A stretch of DNA of 64,000 nucleotides from Bacteroidales bacterium UBA1794 (GCA_002315435.1 DCFW01000005.1:67113-131112); one strand, 5' to 3'; shown: positions 28,723 to 38,723, counted from the first letter of the stretch. The notes: generated by a model not told the origin, from the letters alone. Numbers and translations: made by a program.

Positions 28723-28840
28723 TATAGAGTTTCTTTTGTTGATATTACAGCGATTATAGGTCGTTTCTACTTTGTGTTTTGTGCATTGTAAGTTCGAAAA
28801 TAGGACATTGATCCTTTGATTTTTCTATTTCGTATAGAAC

Positions 28841-28936
28841 GTTTTTAAGTTTTACCTTTGTTAAACTTAAATTTATCATAGGTAAAACTTAAGTTTAACG
28901 AAGGTAAAACATAAGTTTAATCATTGTAAAACATAA
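28841..28936. repeat. Intergenic array of about 22-bp AT-rich repeats (copy B)
   Basis: The gap between mutL and trpS (28,644-29,098) contains, besides two terminators, about four tandem units round AAACTTAAGTTTAAC with spacers GAAGGT, CATAGG and CATTG, ending GTAAAACATAAA. Unit length, core and ending match the array at 10,771-10,860, about 18 kb away. No gene is seen in this gap. Confidence 0.7.
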
Positions 28937-29033
28937 AAAATAATTATATGAATTGGAATAAAGTCTATAATGAATTAGAAATATTGCAGTAATCTATTCG
29001 TGTATACATTAAGTGGAGATTCGTGTCACTCCC

Positions 29034-29077
29034 TAAAAGAAAGAGGACATACCCCCTTTTGGCGGCATGTCCTCTCT
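29034..29077 (-). terminator. Intrinsic terminator after trpS
   Basis: On the minus strand AGAGGACAT pairs with ATGTCCTCT (9 bp) round a GC-rich loop and is followed by TTCTTTT, 22 bases beyond the trpS stop. Confidence 0.85.
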
Positions 29078-29098
29078 ATAAGTTATATGTATTGAGAA

Positions 29099-30091
29099 TC
29101 AATATAATTCTCTGAAACCCATGATTTGGCGAACCTCTTTCAATGTTTTGGCAGCACTCTCATGTGCTTTCTCTGCTCCTTCTTTTGCTATTTTATCCAT
29201 TAAGTCAATATTGGCCGAATACTCCACGATACGTTCGCGGATAGGGTCGGTATATTTAATAATGTCTTGTGCAATTTGTTTCTTCAAATCACCGTAGCGA
29301 ATGGAGCAATCGTTCCATTTCTCATCAAAGTAATCATACGTTTCCTTTTCAGAAACCATGCTTAAGAATGTGAATAAGTTCTGAATCACTTCAGGTTTTT
29401 CACTGTTCTGCGCTGTTGGACCTCCATCCGTTACAGCTTTCATTACTTTCTTCGTTATTGTTTTTGCATCATCTCTCAAATAGATGCAATTACCTTCTGA
29501 TTTACCCATCTTTCCTGATCCATCAAGACCCGGAACTTTCAAAGCCTTGTCTGAAAAATAATAAGATTGAGGTTCTGGGAAGAATTCCACTCCATACATA
29601 TTATTGAAGCGTCTTGCACAGTGGCGGGCCATTTCCATATTTTGTTCTTGATCTTTACCGACCGGAACTTTTACGGCTCTGTGTTGCAAAATATCCGCAG
29701 CCATTAATGTAGGGTAAGTAAGCAAACCTGCATTCACATTATCAGGTTGTTTGCGTGCTTTCTCTTTGAAAGTGGTGACACGTTCCAATTCTCCAAGATA
29801 CGTGTTCATATTAAAATAGAGATACAATTCCAAAGTTTCCTTTACGTCACTTTGCATGTATATGGTCGCCTTCTCGTGATCTATGCCGCAGGCCAAGTAT
29901 TCTGCAAGTATTATGCGAGTGCTTTCTACGATATCTTCAGGTTTGGGGCGAGTAGTAAGTGAGTGCCAGTCAGCGATGAAGAATAGACAATTATACTCAT
30001 CTTGCATCTTGACAAAGCTCTTTACTGCACCGAAGTAATTTCCCAAATGCAGATTTCCCGTTGGACGGATTCCACTAACAACTGTTTCCAT
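29099..30091 (-). CDS. trpS: Tryptophanyl-tRNA synthetase
   Basis: The 330-aa class I synthetase has the HIGH-type motif in GIRPTGNLHLGNYFGAV and the KMSKS-type motif as GKMGKSEGN near residue 195. It charges tRNA-Trp. An intact C-terminal anticodon-binding helical domain is present. A TACCTTTG element on the minus strand (30,124-30,131) is a likely -7 box about 33 bases upstream. It is divergent from the acetyltransferase gene and has its own terminator. Confidence 0.95.
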   Translation of the reverse strand: METVVSGIRPTGNLHLGNYFGAVKSFVKMQDEYNCLFFIADWHSLTTRPKPEDIVESTRIILAEYLACGIDHEKATIYMQSDVKETLELYLYFNMNTYLGELERVTTFKEKARKQPDNVNAGLLTYPTLMAADILQHRAVKVPVGKDQEQNMEMARHCARRFNNMYGVEFFPEPQSYYFSDKALKVPGLDGSGKMGKSEGNCIYLRDDAKTITKKVMKAVTDGGPTAQNSEKPEVIQNLFTFLSMVSEKETYDYFDEKWNDCSIRYGDLKKQIAQDIIKYTDPIRERIVEYSANIDLMDKIAKEGAEKAHESAAKTLKEVRQIMGFRELY

Positions 30092-30200
30092 TATTATTTA
30101 ATTTAAAATCTCGAATTTGGGCACAAAGGTAATAATTTAAAACGGTAAACACTTTGTAGTGATAGTAAGAATAGTTTATTTTGTAATAAAATATTTATAG

Positions 30201-30758
30201 ATGAAGTCTGAAATAGAGAAAATGAGAAGCGGAGAGTTGGCTAATATGCTCGATCCGCAAATACAAGCGAGCTTTAGACATGCTAAATCGTTGTTGGCTC
30301 AGTTTAACCAGCTTTCCGTTTATAGCGATAATTATAGAGACTTGCTAAAGGATCTTATTCCGGATATACCATCTACATCCACTATTATGCCTCCTTTTCA
30401 TTGTGATCATGGTCATGGTATACATTTAGGTGAACATGTATTTGTGAATGCTTTTTGCACTTTCCTTGATGGAGGGAATATCTCAATTGGAGATCATACA
30501 TTAGTGGGGCCGAGTGTACAGATATACACACCTCAGCATCCGATGGATTATCACGAACGTCGCATCCCTCAAGAGTATTCGTTGCCGGTATCTATCGGTG
30601 AGGATTGCTGGTTAGGAGGAAGTGTTGTGATTCTTCCCGGTATTAAGATAGGTGATCGTTGCGTTATAGGGGCAGGTAGCGTAGTCACTCACGATGTGCC
30701 TGATGATAGCGTTGTTGCGGGTAATCCGGCTCGTGTGATCAGGACGAATAAGGCATAA
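30201..30758 (+). CDS. Sugar O-acetyltransferase (maltose/galactoside acetyltransferase family)
   Basis: The 185-aa left-handed beta-helix enzyme has an N-terminal Mac domain (EKMRSGELANMLDPQI) and hexapeptide repeats: PPFHCDHGHGIHLGEHVFVN, the conserved VQIYTPQHPMD stretch with the catalytic His, and IGEDCWLGGSVVILPGIKIG. It would transfer acetyl from acetyl-CoA to a sugar hydroxyl. The substrate cannot be read from sequence; Maa- and NodL-type specificity are both possible. It stands alone before the tRNA genes. Confidence 0.88.
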   Translation: MKSEIEKMRSGELANMLDPQIQASFRHAKSLLAQFNQLSVYSDNYRDLLKDLIPDIPSTSTIMPPFHCDHGHGIHLGEHVFVNAFCTFLDGGNISIGDHTLVGPSVQIYTPQHPMDYHERRIPQEYSLPVSIGEDCWLGGSVVILPGIKIGDRCVIGAGSVVTHDVPDDSVVAGNPARVIRTNKA

Positions 30759-30791
30759 GACGAAAAATATTTCTAAAAAAGTGTCCCATTA

Positions 30792-30823
30792 TTTGGGAAT
30801 CTCAAATAATAGTTATATCTTTG
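30792..30823 (+). promoter_or_regulatory. Promoter of the tRNA-Val pair
   Basis: TTTG at 30,792-30,795 and TATCTTTG at 30,816-30,823 with a 20-bp spacer. It lies 24 bases before the first tRNA and is one of the clearest promoters in the window. Confidence 0.8.
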
Positions 30824-30847
30824 CATCGCTTTTGAAAAGAAACACTT

Positions 30848-30925
30848 GGGCGTTTAGCTCAGCTGGTTTAGAGCATCTGCCCTACAAGCAGAGGGTCGGC
30901 GGTTCGAATCCGTCAACGCCCACCA
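30848..30925 (+). tRNA. tRNA-Val(TAC), copy 1, with C at position 33
   Basis: A 78-base cloverleaf with encoded CCA: acceptor GGGCGTT / AACGCCC, D arm, anticodon stem TCTGC / GCAGA, T arm GGCGG / CCGTC with TTCGAAT. The anticodon loop reads CCTACAA, giving anticodon TAC (30,883-30,885) but C at position 33 (30,882) instead of the almost universal U. This is the only base by which it differs from copy 2. It may be impaired, or the base may be a sequencing error. Confidence 0.93.
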
Positions 30926-30953
30926 AGTAAGTTTCTTTGTTGATTAAGCATTC

Positions 30954-31031
30954 GGGCGTTTAGCTCAGCTGGTTTAGAGCATCTGCCTTACAAGCAGAGG
31001 GTCGGCGGTTCGAATCCGTCAACGCCCACCA
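30954..31031 (+). tRNA. tRNA-Val(TAC), copy 2
   Basis: Identical to the preceding tRNA across all 78 bases except that the anticodon loop is CTTACAA, with normal T33 (30,988) and anticodon TAC (30,989-30,991). CCA is encoded. The 28-base gap from copy 1 shows that both are processed from one transcript. Confidence 0.96.
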
Positions 31032-31076
31032 GATCGAAGTCTTATAAGAGACTGAAATTAGAAATATTAACGACTA

Positions 31077-31117
31077 AAAGCTGATACAATCAATTGTGTC
31101 AGCTTTATTTTTTTATA
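31077..31117 (+). terminator. Intrinsic terminator after tRNA-Val pair
   Basis: AAAGCTGATACAAT and TGTGTCAGCTTT pair around a short loop and are followed by ATTTTTTT. The remaining DNA to 31,263 shows no gene. Confidence 0.8.
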
Positions 31118-31263
31118 CGAGAATATGCTACTTGTCCCCCTCTTTGGGTAAATAAAAGGCATGTTTCTTATAACTATCTTATAACACAATACTACTATGC
31201 TATGCCTTTAAAGCTATAATGCATCGATCATGCTGAAAGCTTTATCTTTCGTGCCTTTATCTG

Positions 31264-31297
31264 AAAAGAAAAAAGTCCGAAGATTATTCTCCGGACT
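31264..31297 (-). terminator. Intrinsic terminator for the small exported protein
   Basis: Read on the minus strand, AGTCCG and CGGACT pair and the arm runs into TTTTTTCTTTT, 50 bases after the stop of the minus-strand gene at 31,347. Confidence 0.75.
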
Positions 31298-31346
31298 AAG
31301 TTTTAGGAAATGATTTAATTAGCTTAAATTGTATTTCTACGATTAT

Positions 31347-31556
31347 TTACTTAGCTGGTTTCGCTGCAGCTTTCTTTTCTCCTTTTTGGCAACAAGCTTT
31401 TTTGCAATCCTTTTTGCAATCTTTCTTTGCTTTAGCGTTCTTGGTTGTCGTTACTTCTGTTTTAGCGGCTTTTTTAACAGGAGCAGCTGCGTAAGCAACA
31501 TTCCCCATACACATCATTGCTACTACAAGAGCGGCACTTAAAATAATCTTTTTCAT
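31347..31556 (-). CDS. Small exported Lys/Ala/Cys-rich protein
   Basis: The 69-aa product has a clear signal peptide (MKKIILSAALVVAMMCMGNVAYA, about residues 1-23). The mature chain of about 46 residues is nearly all Lys, Ala and Thr, with a cluster CKKDCKKACC. It would be strongly basic and could bind metal or polyanions, but no family is recognised. It has its own terminator, and CAAAGATA at 31,613-31,620 (TATCTTTG on the minus strand) is a possible -7 box. The lack of stops plus signal peptide and terminator make it a probable real gene. Confidence 0.7.
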   Translation of the reverse strand: MKKIILSAALVVAMMCMGNVAYAAAPVKKAAKTEVTTTKNAKAKKDCKKDCKKACCQKGEKKAAAKPAK

Positions 31557-31692
31557 ATTGGTAGTCTTTAATAATTAAACTTTTTGTTTTATGTCCTTTT
31601 ATTTGAATATTACAAAGATATGTAGTATTTGTTTCTGTTGTAATTAAATATTTGTTATAAAAGTGTTAGGAAACCGTTAAAGTTAGTACTTG

Positions 31693-32610
31693 CTATTCTT
31701 CAATTTCACCCTTTTTCCCTAAGTTGCGATATTCTCCAGGAGACATTCCCGTGCGCTTTTTGAATAAAGTATAAAAGTGTTCTGATGCATTATATCTTAG
31801 TTTGAAGGCTATTTCTTTGATTGAAAGTGTCGTTTCCATCAGCATTTGTTTAGCGGCATTAATACGCAGTTCTTGTAGATACTTTGCAGGTGCATATCCC
31901 GTGTACTCCTTAAAAGTTTTTCTGAACCACGAATAACTTATGTTTAGTTTGATCGCAATTTCTTCAGGATTGCAGTCTTGATAGATAGATTCGCGCATGA
32001 TGATCTTTGCTTGCTCAATCTTTTCTCCACTGTCATCCATACTAAAATATCTATTTTTGGATATTGCCAATGATTTTCCTAATATATGCATAACGATACC
32101 TCCTAACTGCTGTTGAGCTCCGACTTTGCTTTCACGAGCTATTTGCAGTGCATCAGTGTATAAAGAAACTAAATCTTCGTTAAGTCCTATTTCTAATACA
32201 GGGTTGGTTGGTGATATGAATCCGCACTTGGCGATGTTGTCAATAATGCTACCATTGAAGCCTATGTAATATTCGTCCCATCCATTTTCTAAAAGCGGAT
32301 GGTATGAATGCCATGTTTCAGGAAATACAAGCATTAATTTCCCCTTACAAACCTGATGTGCCTGTTTAAGGTAATCAACATAGATACCTTTTCCTTTGGT
32401 AATATAAATAAGTTGATATTCATGCAAAATGCGTCCTTCCGTCACATTAAAGAAATATTCTTTCGGATGTTCATGTATCGGGTATATATCGCCAGGCTTC
32501 ACCGATTGATACCCAACGGCATTAACATAAAGTCCATATTGTTCATCCTGCTCACTTACGATCAGGTATTTACAATTGTTACTGTTTGAGCGAGTAGCAT
32601 TATTTGTCAT
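31693..32610 (-). CDS. AraC-family transcriptional regulator
   Basis: The roughly 305-aa protein has an N-terminal cupin-like effector domain (with the stretch YPIHEHPKEYFFNV and LMLVFPETWHSY) and a C-terminal pair of AraC helix-turn-helices (IAIKLNISYSWFRKTFKEY; IKEIAFKLRYNASEHFYTLF). The frame extends to a TTG at 32,685, but TATTTTTG on the minus strand at 32,683-32,690 looks like its -7 promoter box, so I start at the ATG at 32,610. It is divergent from the FAS1/SusCD operon and is its likely regulator (inference from position). Confidence 0.88.
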   Translation of the reverse strand: MTNNATRSNSNNCKYLIVSEQDEQYGLYVNAVGYQSVKPGDIYPIHEHPKEYFFNVTEGRILHEYQLIYITKGKGIYVDYLKQAHQVCKGKLMLVFPETWHSYHPLLENGWDEYYIGFNGSIIDNIAKCGFISPTNPVLEIGLNEDLVSLYTDALQIARESKVGAQQQLGGIVMHILGKSLAISKNRYFSMDDSGEKIEQAKIIMRESIYQDCNPEEIAIKLNISYSWFRKTFKEYTGYAPAKYLQELRINAAKQMLMETTLSIKEIAFKLRYNASEHFYTLFKKRTGMSPGEYRNLGKKGEIEE

Positions 32611-32726
32611 GGCATCAGTTATTTGGTACAATAATACTTCTTTTTTCTTGAATATGCAACTTAATTTATTGTCTAATGTTTTCAAAAATAAAGTGTTGTA
32701 TTCATTTATTCGTATTGTTCAGTACT

Positions 32727-32777
32727 ATTTTACATATTATAATAGATTTTCCATGTTAATGTATGATTTTACATATT
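32727..32777. promoter_or_regulatory. Direct repeats in the regulator-operon gap; candidate operator
   Basis: ATTTTACATATT occurs exactly twice in the same direction, at 32,727-32,738 and 32,766-32,777, 39 bases apart start to start, in the divergent gap before the FAS1 gene. Spaced direct repeats are usual for AraC-type binding. The AT-rich background lowers certainty. Confidence 0.4.
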
Positions 32778-32832
32778 TTTATTATAAAAGGTATTTTATT
32801 TTTACCGGCATTATTAACTAATTCTAAGAAGT

Positions 32833-35388
32833 ATGAAAAACTTGCGTCTCTCTGTAGGCAGTGCTTTTTTGATTTTTCGACATAGATTGGCAGCAAAGAT
32901 TCCGTTTGCCTCTCTTAGTGGGAAGTCGTTTCTTTTTAATAGACTTCGATATTCTTTATTTGTACTCACATCACTTTTTTTGATCACGTCTTGCTCAAAT
33001 GATTTTGATGAATATTTTAAGCGCCCTTCTTGGCTTGAGGAGCCGGCTTATGATGCTTTGCAGAGCAAAGGCAATTTCACTGACTATCTAAAGTTAGTGA
33101 ATCGCACACTTTATAGCTCTGTATTGAAAGGATCCGGAAGCTATACCTTTTTTGCCCCTAATGATGATGCATTTAAAATTTATTTAGCTGGTAAGAGTTT
33201 GACCAGTGTAGATCAAATAAGTGATGCGGATGCAGCAAAAATTGTGGCATATTCACTAGTCTATAATAGTTATTCAAGTGCGCATCTTGGTGATATTGCC
33301 GGCACGACATGGACAGAAGGAGGATCTGTTCGAAAACTTACACCTTATTATAAGGGCATTTATAATGAGGATGTCAGTGGGGTGACTTCGTGGGTGATTG
33401 ATCCTTATGATCAAGCCGGTGATGCCAGTACAACGATAATGCCTTATCGTTATTTGTCTATTTTTACTCCTAAGTATTTCTCGGCAAATGGATTGTCAAG
33501 CAGTGATTATGAAACATTCTATAACGGTATGTATAATACTCTTGACAATAAAATAAATGTGATGGGTGCTAGTGTATTGAATCAGGAAAATGGTAGCCCG
33601 GAGATTGATGTAGAGAATGGAGCCGTTTATGAAGTTAATCGTGTAAATGCAGATGTTACGAATATTGATGAGAAACTGACGGCAGATTCAAAAGGTAATG
33701 AATTTCGTAATATTCTTAATCGTAAATTATCTGACGGAACTTATCAGTTTGTTTCTTATGAAGAAAACACTGATAATACAGCGTATTATAAGAAAATATA
33801 TCCTAGCAGTAATATTTCGCACCTATATTATAAGTCATACTCTTTGCCATTTAGTTTTAATGTTGAGCGCTCTGCAAATACATCCAATGTTAATGAAAGT
33901 GATGCTCAAACATTATTTGTTCCCACCAACACAGCAGTTGATACATGGAAAGAAAAAATAACGTCTCTTTATGATATCACCGAAAGTGAAATACCTGATA
34001 TTGCTTGGCAATATTTCCTTCAAGCTCATATGGTAGATCATTTGGTATGGCCATCGAAATATAAAAGTGAAATCAATGTTAATAGTGAATTCTTAAATGG
34101 TGCAGGTTCCAATGGTAATGATCTTTCCAGTGCAGGAATAGATACCTGCAAGATGGCAAGTAATGGGTTTTATTATAGAATCAATTCTGTTATACCCTGT
34201 GGCTATTTTGAAAGCATTTATGGGAAAATGCTAATGGACAAGAGTTATTCATACCTTAACTCTATTATTACCAATATTTATTCAACGGATTTAATGACAG
34301 ATTTCCTCAAGAGTCCGTTAAAAGGTTATACCGAGGAAAATATGACACTGTTGTTGCCTAGCAATGCTTTAATTGCATCTGATGGTTATACATATGATTC
34401 ATCAGTGAGTGATGTAGCAAGCCGTTTTACCAATTCGTCATTGAAAGGATCTACTAGTGCAATTGAACGTCTGAAAAGAATCATACGTATGGGTATATTT
34501 GAACGTGTGAATAACAGTTCAACAAATACATCTATTACAGATTTTAGTGCAACTGAAGATGGTTTGGCAGATTATAATGGGTATGCGTATGCAATCGATT
34601 ATTATGGTGATATGGTTCGCTATAAGAATAATCAACTACAATGGGCTGGAAATATTACAGATGGAAGTAAAGTGACGGCAACTAAAGTTGTTGATAAAAG
34701 TGGCAATAATCCATACAATAACGGGCAAGTATTTAAAATTGACGGATTGCCTCAATACTCTTCTCGTAATAATGTCGATAGTGCCGCCGTTGATTTAGGA
34801 TGGAATGATCAGAACACAAAAGTGTTCATAAGTAAATATTTGAAGAATAATAGTGAGGTCTCTGTATTTTATAAATATTGGACAGCTTTGAATTCATTAA
34901 TAGATATTCCTACATCAAAGTATTATACTATTTTAATCCCAGACAATAACTCTATGAATGCGGCTATTGCAGCTGGTGATATGCCTGCATATAGTAGTTT
35001 AGTTCCTTATGCCGGAACACTTAATAGTGTATTGAGCCCTGCTGCCGTTGCATTTATATATAACCATGTCTTGCAGGGTGGTATTTATCCGGATGATGGT
35101 AAAGCTTATATTATTGATAATTTTAAATATTATTCTACCTATACGGTTAGCTCTATGCAGCCCTATACAGTGAGTAGTGTGACCAATAAATCAAAAGCAA
35201 CTGTGTATAAAGGCTCTGGAAACGTTTTGACTTTTAAAGCGAACAATATTACCAACGGTGCCACAGTCCTTGTGAAAGGCGGTGATAGTCCGGTTATAGT
35301 AGAAAGAGGTATAGCCAGAAGTAACATCATTGGTCCGCGTGCTGTTATCCATGAAGTTAACGGCTACTTAAAATACACAGTACAGTAA
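32833..35388 (+). CDS. FAS1 (fasciclin) domain surface lipoprotein 1
   Basis: The 851-aa protein has an unusually long N-terminal leader with the hydrophobic segment and lipobox FLITSC near residue 54, followed by acidic residues (SNDFDEYF). A first FAS1 domain carries the signature GSYTFFAPNDDAFKIYL; two or three more divergent FAS1-like units follow, for example MTLLLPSNALIASDGY and YTILIPDNNSMNAAI. FAS1 domains mediate adhesion or ligand binding. First gene of the operon and 21 bases before the SusC gene. An alternative start further in would shorten the leader. Confidence 0.85.
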   Translation: MKNLRLSVGSAFLIFRHRLAAKIPFASLSGKSFLFNRLRYSLFVLTSLFLITSCSNDFDEYFKRPSWLEEPAYDALQSKGNFTDYLKLVNRTLYSSVLKGSGSYTFFAPNDDAFKIYLAGKSLTSVDQISDADAAKIVAYSLVYNSYSSAHLGDIAGTTWTEGGSVRKLTPYYKGIYNEDVSGVTSWVIDPYDQAGDASTTIMPYRYLSIFTPKYFSANGLSSSDYETFYNGMYNTLDNKINVMGASVLNQENGSPEIDVENGAVYEVNRVNADVTNIDEKLTADSKGNEFRNILNRKLSDGTYQFVSYEENTDNTAYYKKIYPSSNISHLYYKSYSLPFSFNVERSANTSNVNESDAQTLFVPTNTAVDTWKEKITSLYDITESEIPDIAWQYFLQAHMVDHLVWPSKYKSEINVNSEFLNGAGSNGNDLSSAGIDTCKMASNGFYYRINSVIPCGYFESIYGKMLMDKSYSYLNSIITNIYSTDLMTDFLKSPLKGYTEENMTLLLPSNALIASDGYTYDSSVSDVASRFTNSSLKGSTSAIERLKRIIRMGIFERVNNSSTNTSITDFSATEDGLADYNGYAYAIDYYGDMVRYKNNQLQWAGNITDGSKVTATKVVDKSGNNPYNNGQVFKIDGLPQYSSRNNVDSAAVDLGWNDQNTKVFISKYLKNNSEVSVFYKYWTALNSLIDIPTSKYYTILIPDNNSMNAAIAAGDMPAYSSLVPYAGTLNSVLSPAAVAFIYNHVLQGGIYPDDGKAYIIDNFKYYSTYTVSSMQPYTVSSVTNKSKATVYKGSGNVLTFKANNITNGATVLVKGGDSPVIVERGIARSNIIGPRAVIHEVNGYLKYTVQ

Positions 35389-35409
35389 CAAATATAAAAT
35401 CAATACAGA

Positions 35410-38400
35410 ATGAAAAAGACATTTAATATATGGCTTATATTGTGTCTGGTTATGATACCCCAATTGCTTTTGGCTCAATCGAAAGTGATGGTAAGAGGTG
35501 TGATAACCAGTTCAACGGATGGCTCGACTTTGCCTGGAGCGAATGTTCAGTTAGTGAATAATGATAATCGTATAATTGCTTTTGCTGTAACGGATCTGGA
35601 TGGTAATTATTCATTAATGGGTGAAGTAAAGCCGGGATATCAGTTGGTTCTTAGCTATTCGGGTTATAAAAAGCAATCTGTAAAGATCAAAGATCTTACA
35701 CAGTTACAAATTGATGTTGTTCTGCAAGAAGATGTGGTGCAATTGAATGGTGCCATGGTTGTAGCTAAACGTCAAATAAATAATGGCATGATGGATATAG
35801 CAGAGCGTGATATGACATCAAGTGCCCAACGCATTTCAATGACTGATTTGGAAGATGTAGCCGGTGCTAGTGTTGATGATGCCTTACAGGGACGTATTGC
35901 CGGAGCTGATATTGTGGCAAACAGTGGAACTCCCGGTGCCGGTATGAGCATTCGTATTCGTGGTACCTCTACTATTAATGGTAATGCTCAACCGATGATT
36001 GTTGTAGATGGATTCCCTTATGAGACAACAATTTCTTCAGATTTTGATTTTGCCAATGCTGATGAACAGCAGTATAGCCAAATGCTTAATATAGCTCCGG
36101 GTGATATTAAAGAAATTACCGTATTGAAGGATGCTGCGGCTACAGCTATTTGGGGATCAAAAGCAGCAAATGGAGTGTTGATGATTACTACAAAACGTGG
36201 TTCAGCCAGTAAGCCTCGCGTGACCTATTCGTTTAAAGGAAGTGTTGATAAACAAGGTCGTGGTATTCCTACATTAAGTGGTGATGAATATAAAACATTG
36301 GTTCAGGAAGAACTACTAAATTCGGGTATCCCTTTTGACCCTAATTCTTATCCGGCTTTGGCAAGTGACCCTAATAACTTGTATAACTACTATAATTACG
36401 GTGCTAATACAGATTGGTTCAAAGCCGTAACCAAAACGGGTAATGTACAGGATCACAATATTTCAATAAGTGGAGGTGGCGATAAGGCACAATATCGGGC
36501 ATCAATCGGCTATTATGATCAATCAGGTACTGTTATAGGAACCGACTTTAGTAGAATATCTACACGTCTGAATGTAGATTATAGAGTATCTACAAAGTTA
36601 AAATTTCAGGCATCAATGAGTTATACTCACTCTGTTAATGATCGTTGTTATATTACATATCTAAATGGCAAAAAGGATGTAACGGAAATGGCTTATACTA
36701 GAGCACCGAATATGAGTATTTATGAGTATAATGAGCAAGGTCAATTGACTGATAATTATTTCACTCCCCTTAATTCTTTGCAAGGATATTGGAGCTCTAC
36801 ATCATTAAGCGGAGTCTACAATCCGGTTGCAATGGCTCGTGAAGGAAAATATAAGCTGACTAGCGAGCGTGTAATTCCCGAGTTATCATTAATATGGACA
36901 CCGTTGAGTTGGATACGTTATTCATTTGATGTCGGCTTTGATGTGATGAATGATAAAACAAAAGCATTCCTACCACAAACTGCAACAGGACGCCCTTGGA
37001 CAGAGTTAAGTGTGAATAAAGCAGATGATACGGATTCTGAGGCTTTTATCATGCAAACATTTAATAAATTGATACTGACTCCTAATATAGGTCGCAATCA
37101 ATCTTTGCAATTATTATTGGGAACTCAAACTTATGACAAGAAATCTGCATATTATAAAAGTTCAACATCAAATACTGCTAGTCCTTATTTAACAGACCCA
37201 TCAGTTGATTCACGTATCATTGAGCAAAGTTAGGAATATATAGTGGTGATAGTGAAAATAGAATGGTATCGGCTTATACACAATGCCAATATAGTTTGTT
37301 GGATAGATATTTGTTCAACTTTACAGGACGCTATGATGGAAACTCTCGTTTTGGTAAAGACAACCGTTGGGGATTTTTCCCGTCAGTATCAACTCGTTGG
37401 CGTATAAGCGGTGAACCTTTTCTGAAAAAATTAACTAGCAAATGGTTAAATGAATTGAGCTTTCGTGCAAGTTGGGGTGTGAATGGTAGTGAACCTTCTA
37501 CAGATTATGCCTCAGTTAGTACTTATCAATTGTATAGTTACAGTTATTTGGGATCAACCGGTATATATCCGAGCAGCTTGGAATTATCAAAATTAAAATG
37601 GGAGCGCGGTACACAATTCAATTTGGGATTGAACTTCTCCGCTTTTGACAATCGCTTCTCTATTGATGCGGAGCTTTATCGTAAACGTACAAACGACTTA
37701 TTCTTTAAGAATCTTTCGATACCAAGCACTACCGGTTTTTCTTCAGTTGCTTATATGAATGTTGGCCGTATGGACAATAATGGATGGGAACTTAGTATAA
37801 ATATGACTCCTGTAAGACGTAAGGATTTAGTTGTAAGTTTCAGTATGAATTTGGCTAGAAATGAAAATAAGATTCAGAAGATCTCCAATATGGTTTCTAA
37901 TGAGAGTGGAAGCTGGAACAGCCGGGGAATGATTCGTAAATGGGTTGAAGGTCAGCCATTAGGATCTTACTATGGATATAAATCTGAAGGAGTATACTTG
38001 AATGATGACCAAACGATAGCTCGAGATGCGAGTGGAAATAAAATTTATACTTATGATGATTCAGGAACAGCACAAGCTGTTAAAATGAAATTTGGTTATC
38101 CAAGTATTGCTTATGAATTCCAACCCGGTGATGCGAAGTATAAAGATCAAAATCATGATGGCAACATCGATTATCAAGATATTGTATACTTAGGCAATGC
38201 CAATCCGTTGTTAACCGGAGGCTTTGGACCTAACATTCGTTATAAGCAGTGGAGTACGAATGCTTATTTCAATTTCCGTTATGGAAATAAAATTTATAAT
38301 TATGCTAAATGGAATATGGAACGTATGTACGGTTTTGATAATCAGAGTAAAGCCACTTTGCGCCGTTGGCACCATTCCTATGGTGATCCGTCAACAGCTC

Positions 38401-38723
38401 CTAAAAATCTTTTGCCACGTGCATTGTATAGCAAAGGTTATAATGATATGGGTAGTGATAGATATATAGAGGATGGTTCATTCTTAAGGTGGAAGTCGTT
38501 AACTATAAAATATACATTTACTCGTGAACAATTGAAGCACACATTTATTCAAGATGCCAATATTTATTTGACATTACAGAATTTATATTGTTGGACAAAA
38601 TACACAGGGCAAGATCCTGAAGTTTCAATAAACACATCGCCTAGCAGTGATACGAGTGGATATGATTATGCAACATCTCCTCGTAGCAAGGAGTATACAT
38701 TAGGTATATCATTAACCTTCTAA
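35410..38723 (+). pseudogene. SusC/RagA-like TonB-dependent receptor 1, split by a frameshift
   Basis: The first part (35,410-37,233, 607 aa) has a signal peptide, a carboxypeptidase-regulatory-like beta domain (VRGVITSSTDGSTLPGANVQ) and the plug (IRIRGTSTINGNAQPMIVVDG). It hits TAG at 37,231. From 37,230 the other frame continues without a break as LGIYSGDSENRMVSAYTQCQ, the expected barrel sequence, to a terminal strand at 38,723. One missing base near 37,228-37,231 (for example a T) would restore one protein of about 1,104 aa. SusD follows 15 bases later. Mutation or sequencing error are both possible; no slippery heptamer is present. Confidence 0.88.

Noticed and set aside
37215..37265. 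Programmed ribosomal frameshift in the first SusC gene
   Set aside because: The bases GAG CAA AGT TAG contain no X-XXY-YYZ slippery heptamer and I see no strong downstream structure. A simple one-base deletion or sequencing error explains it better.
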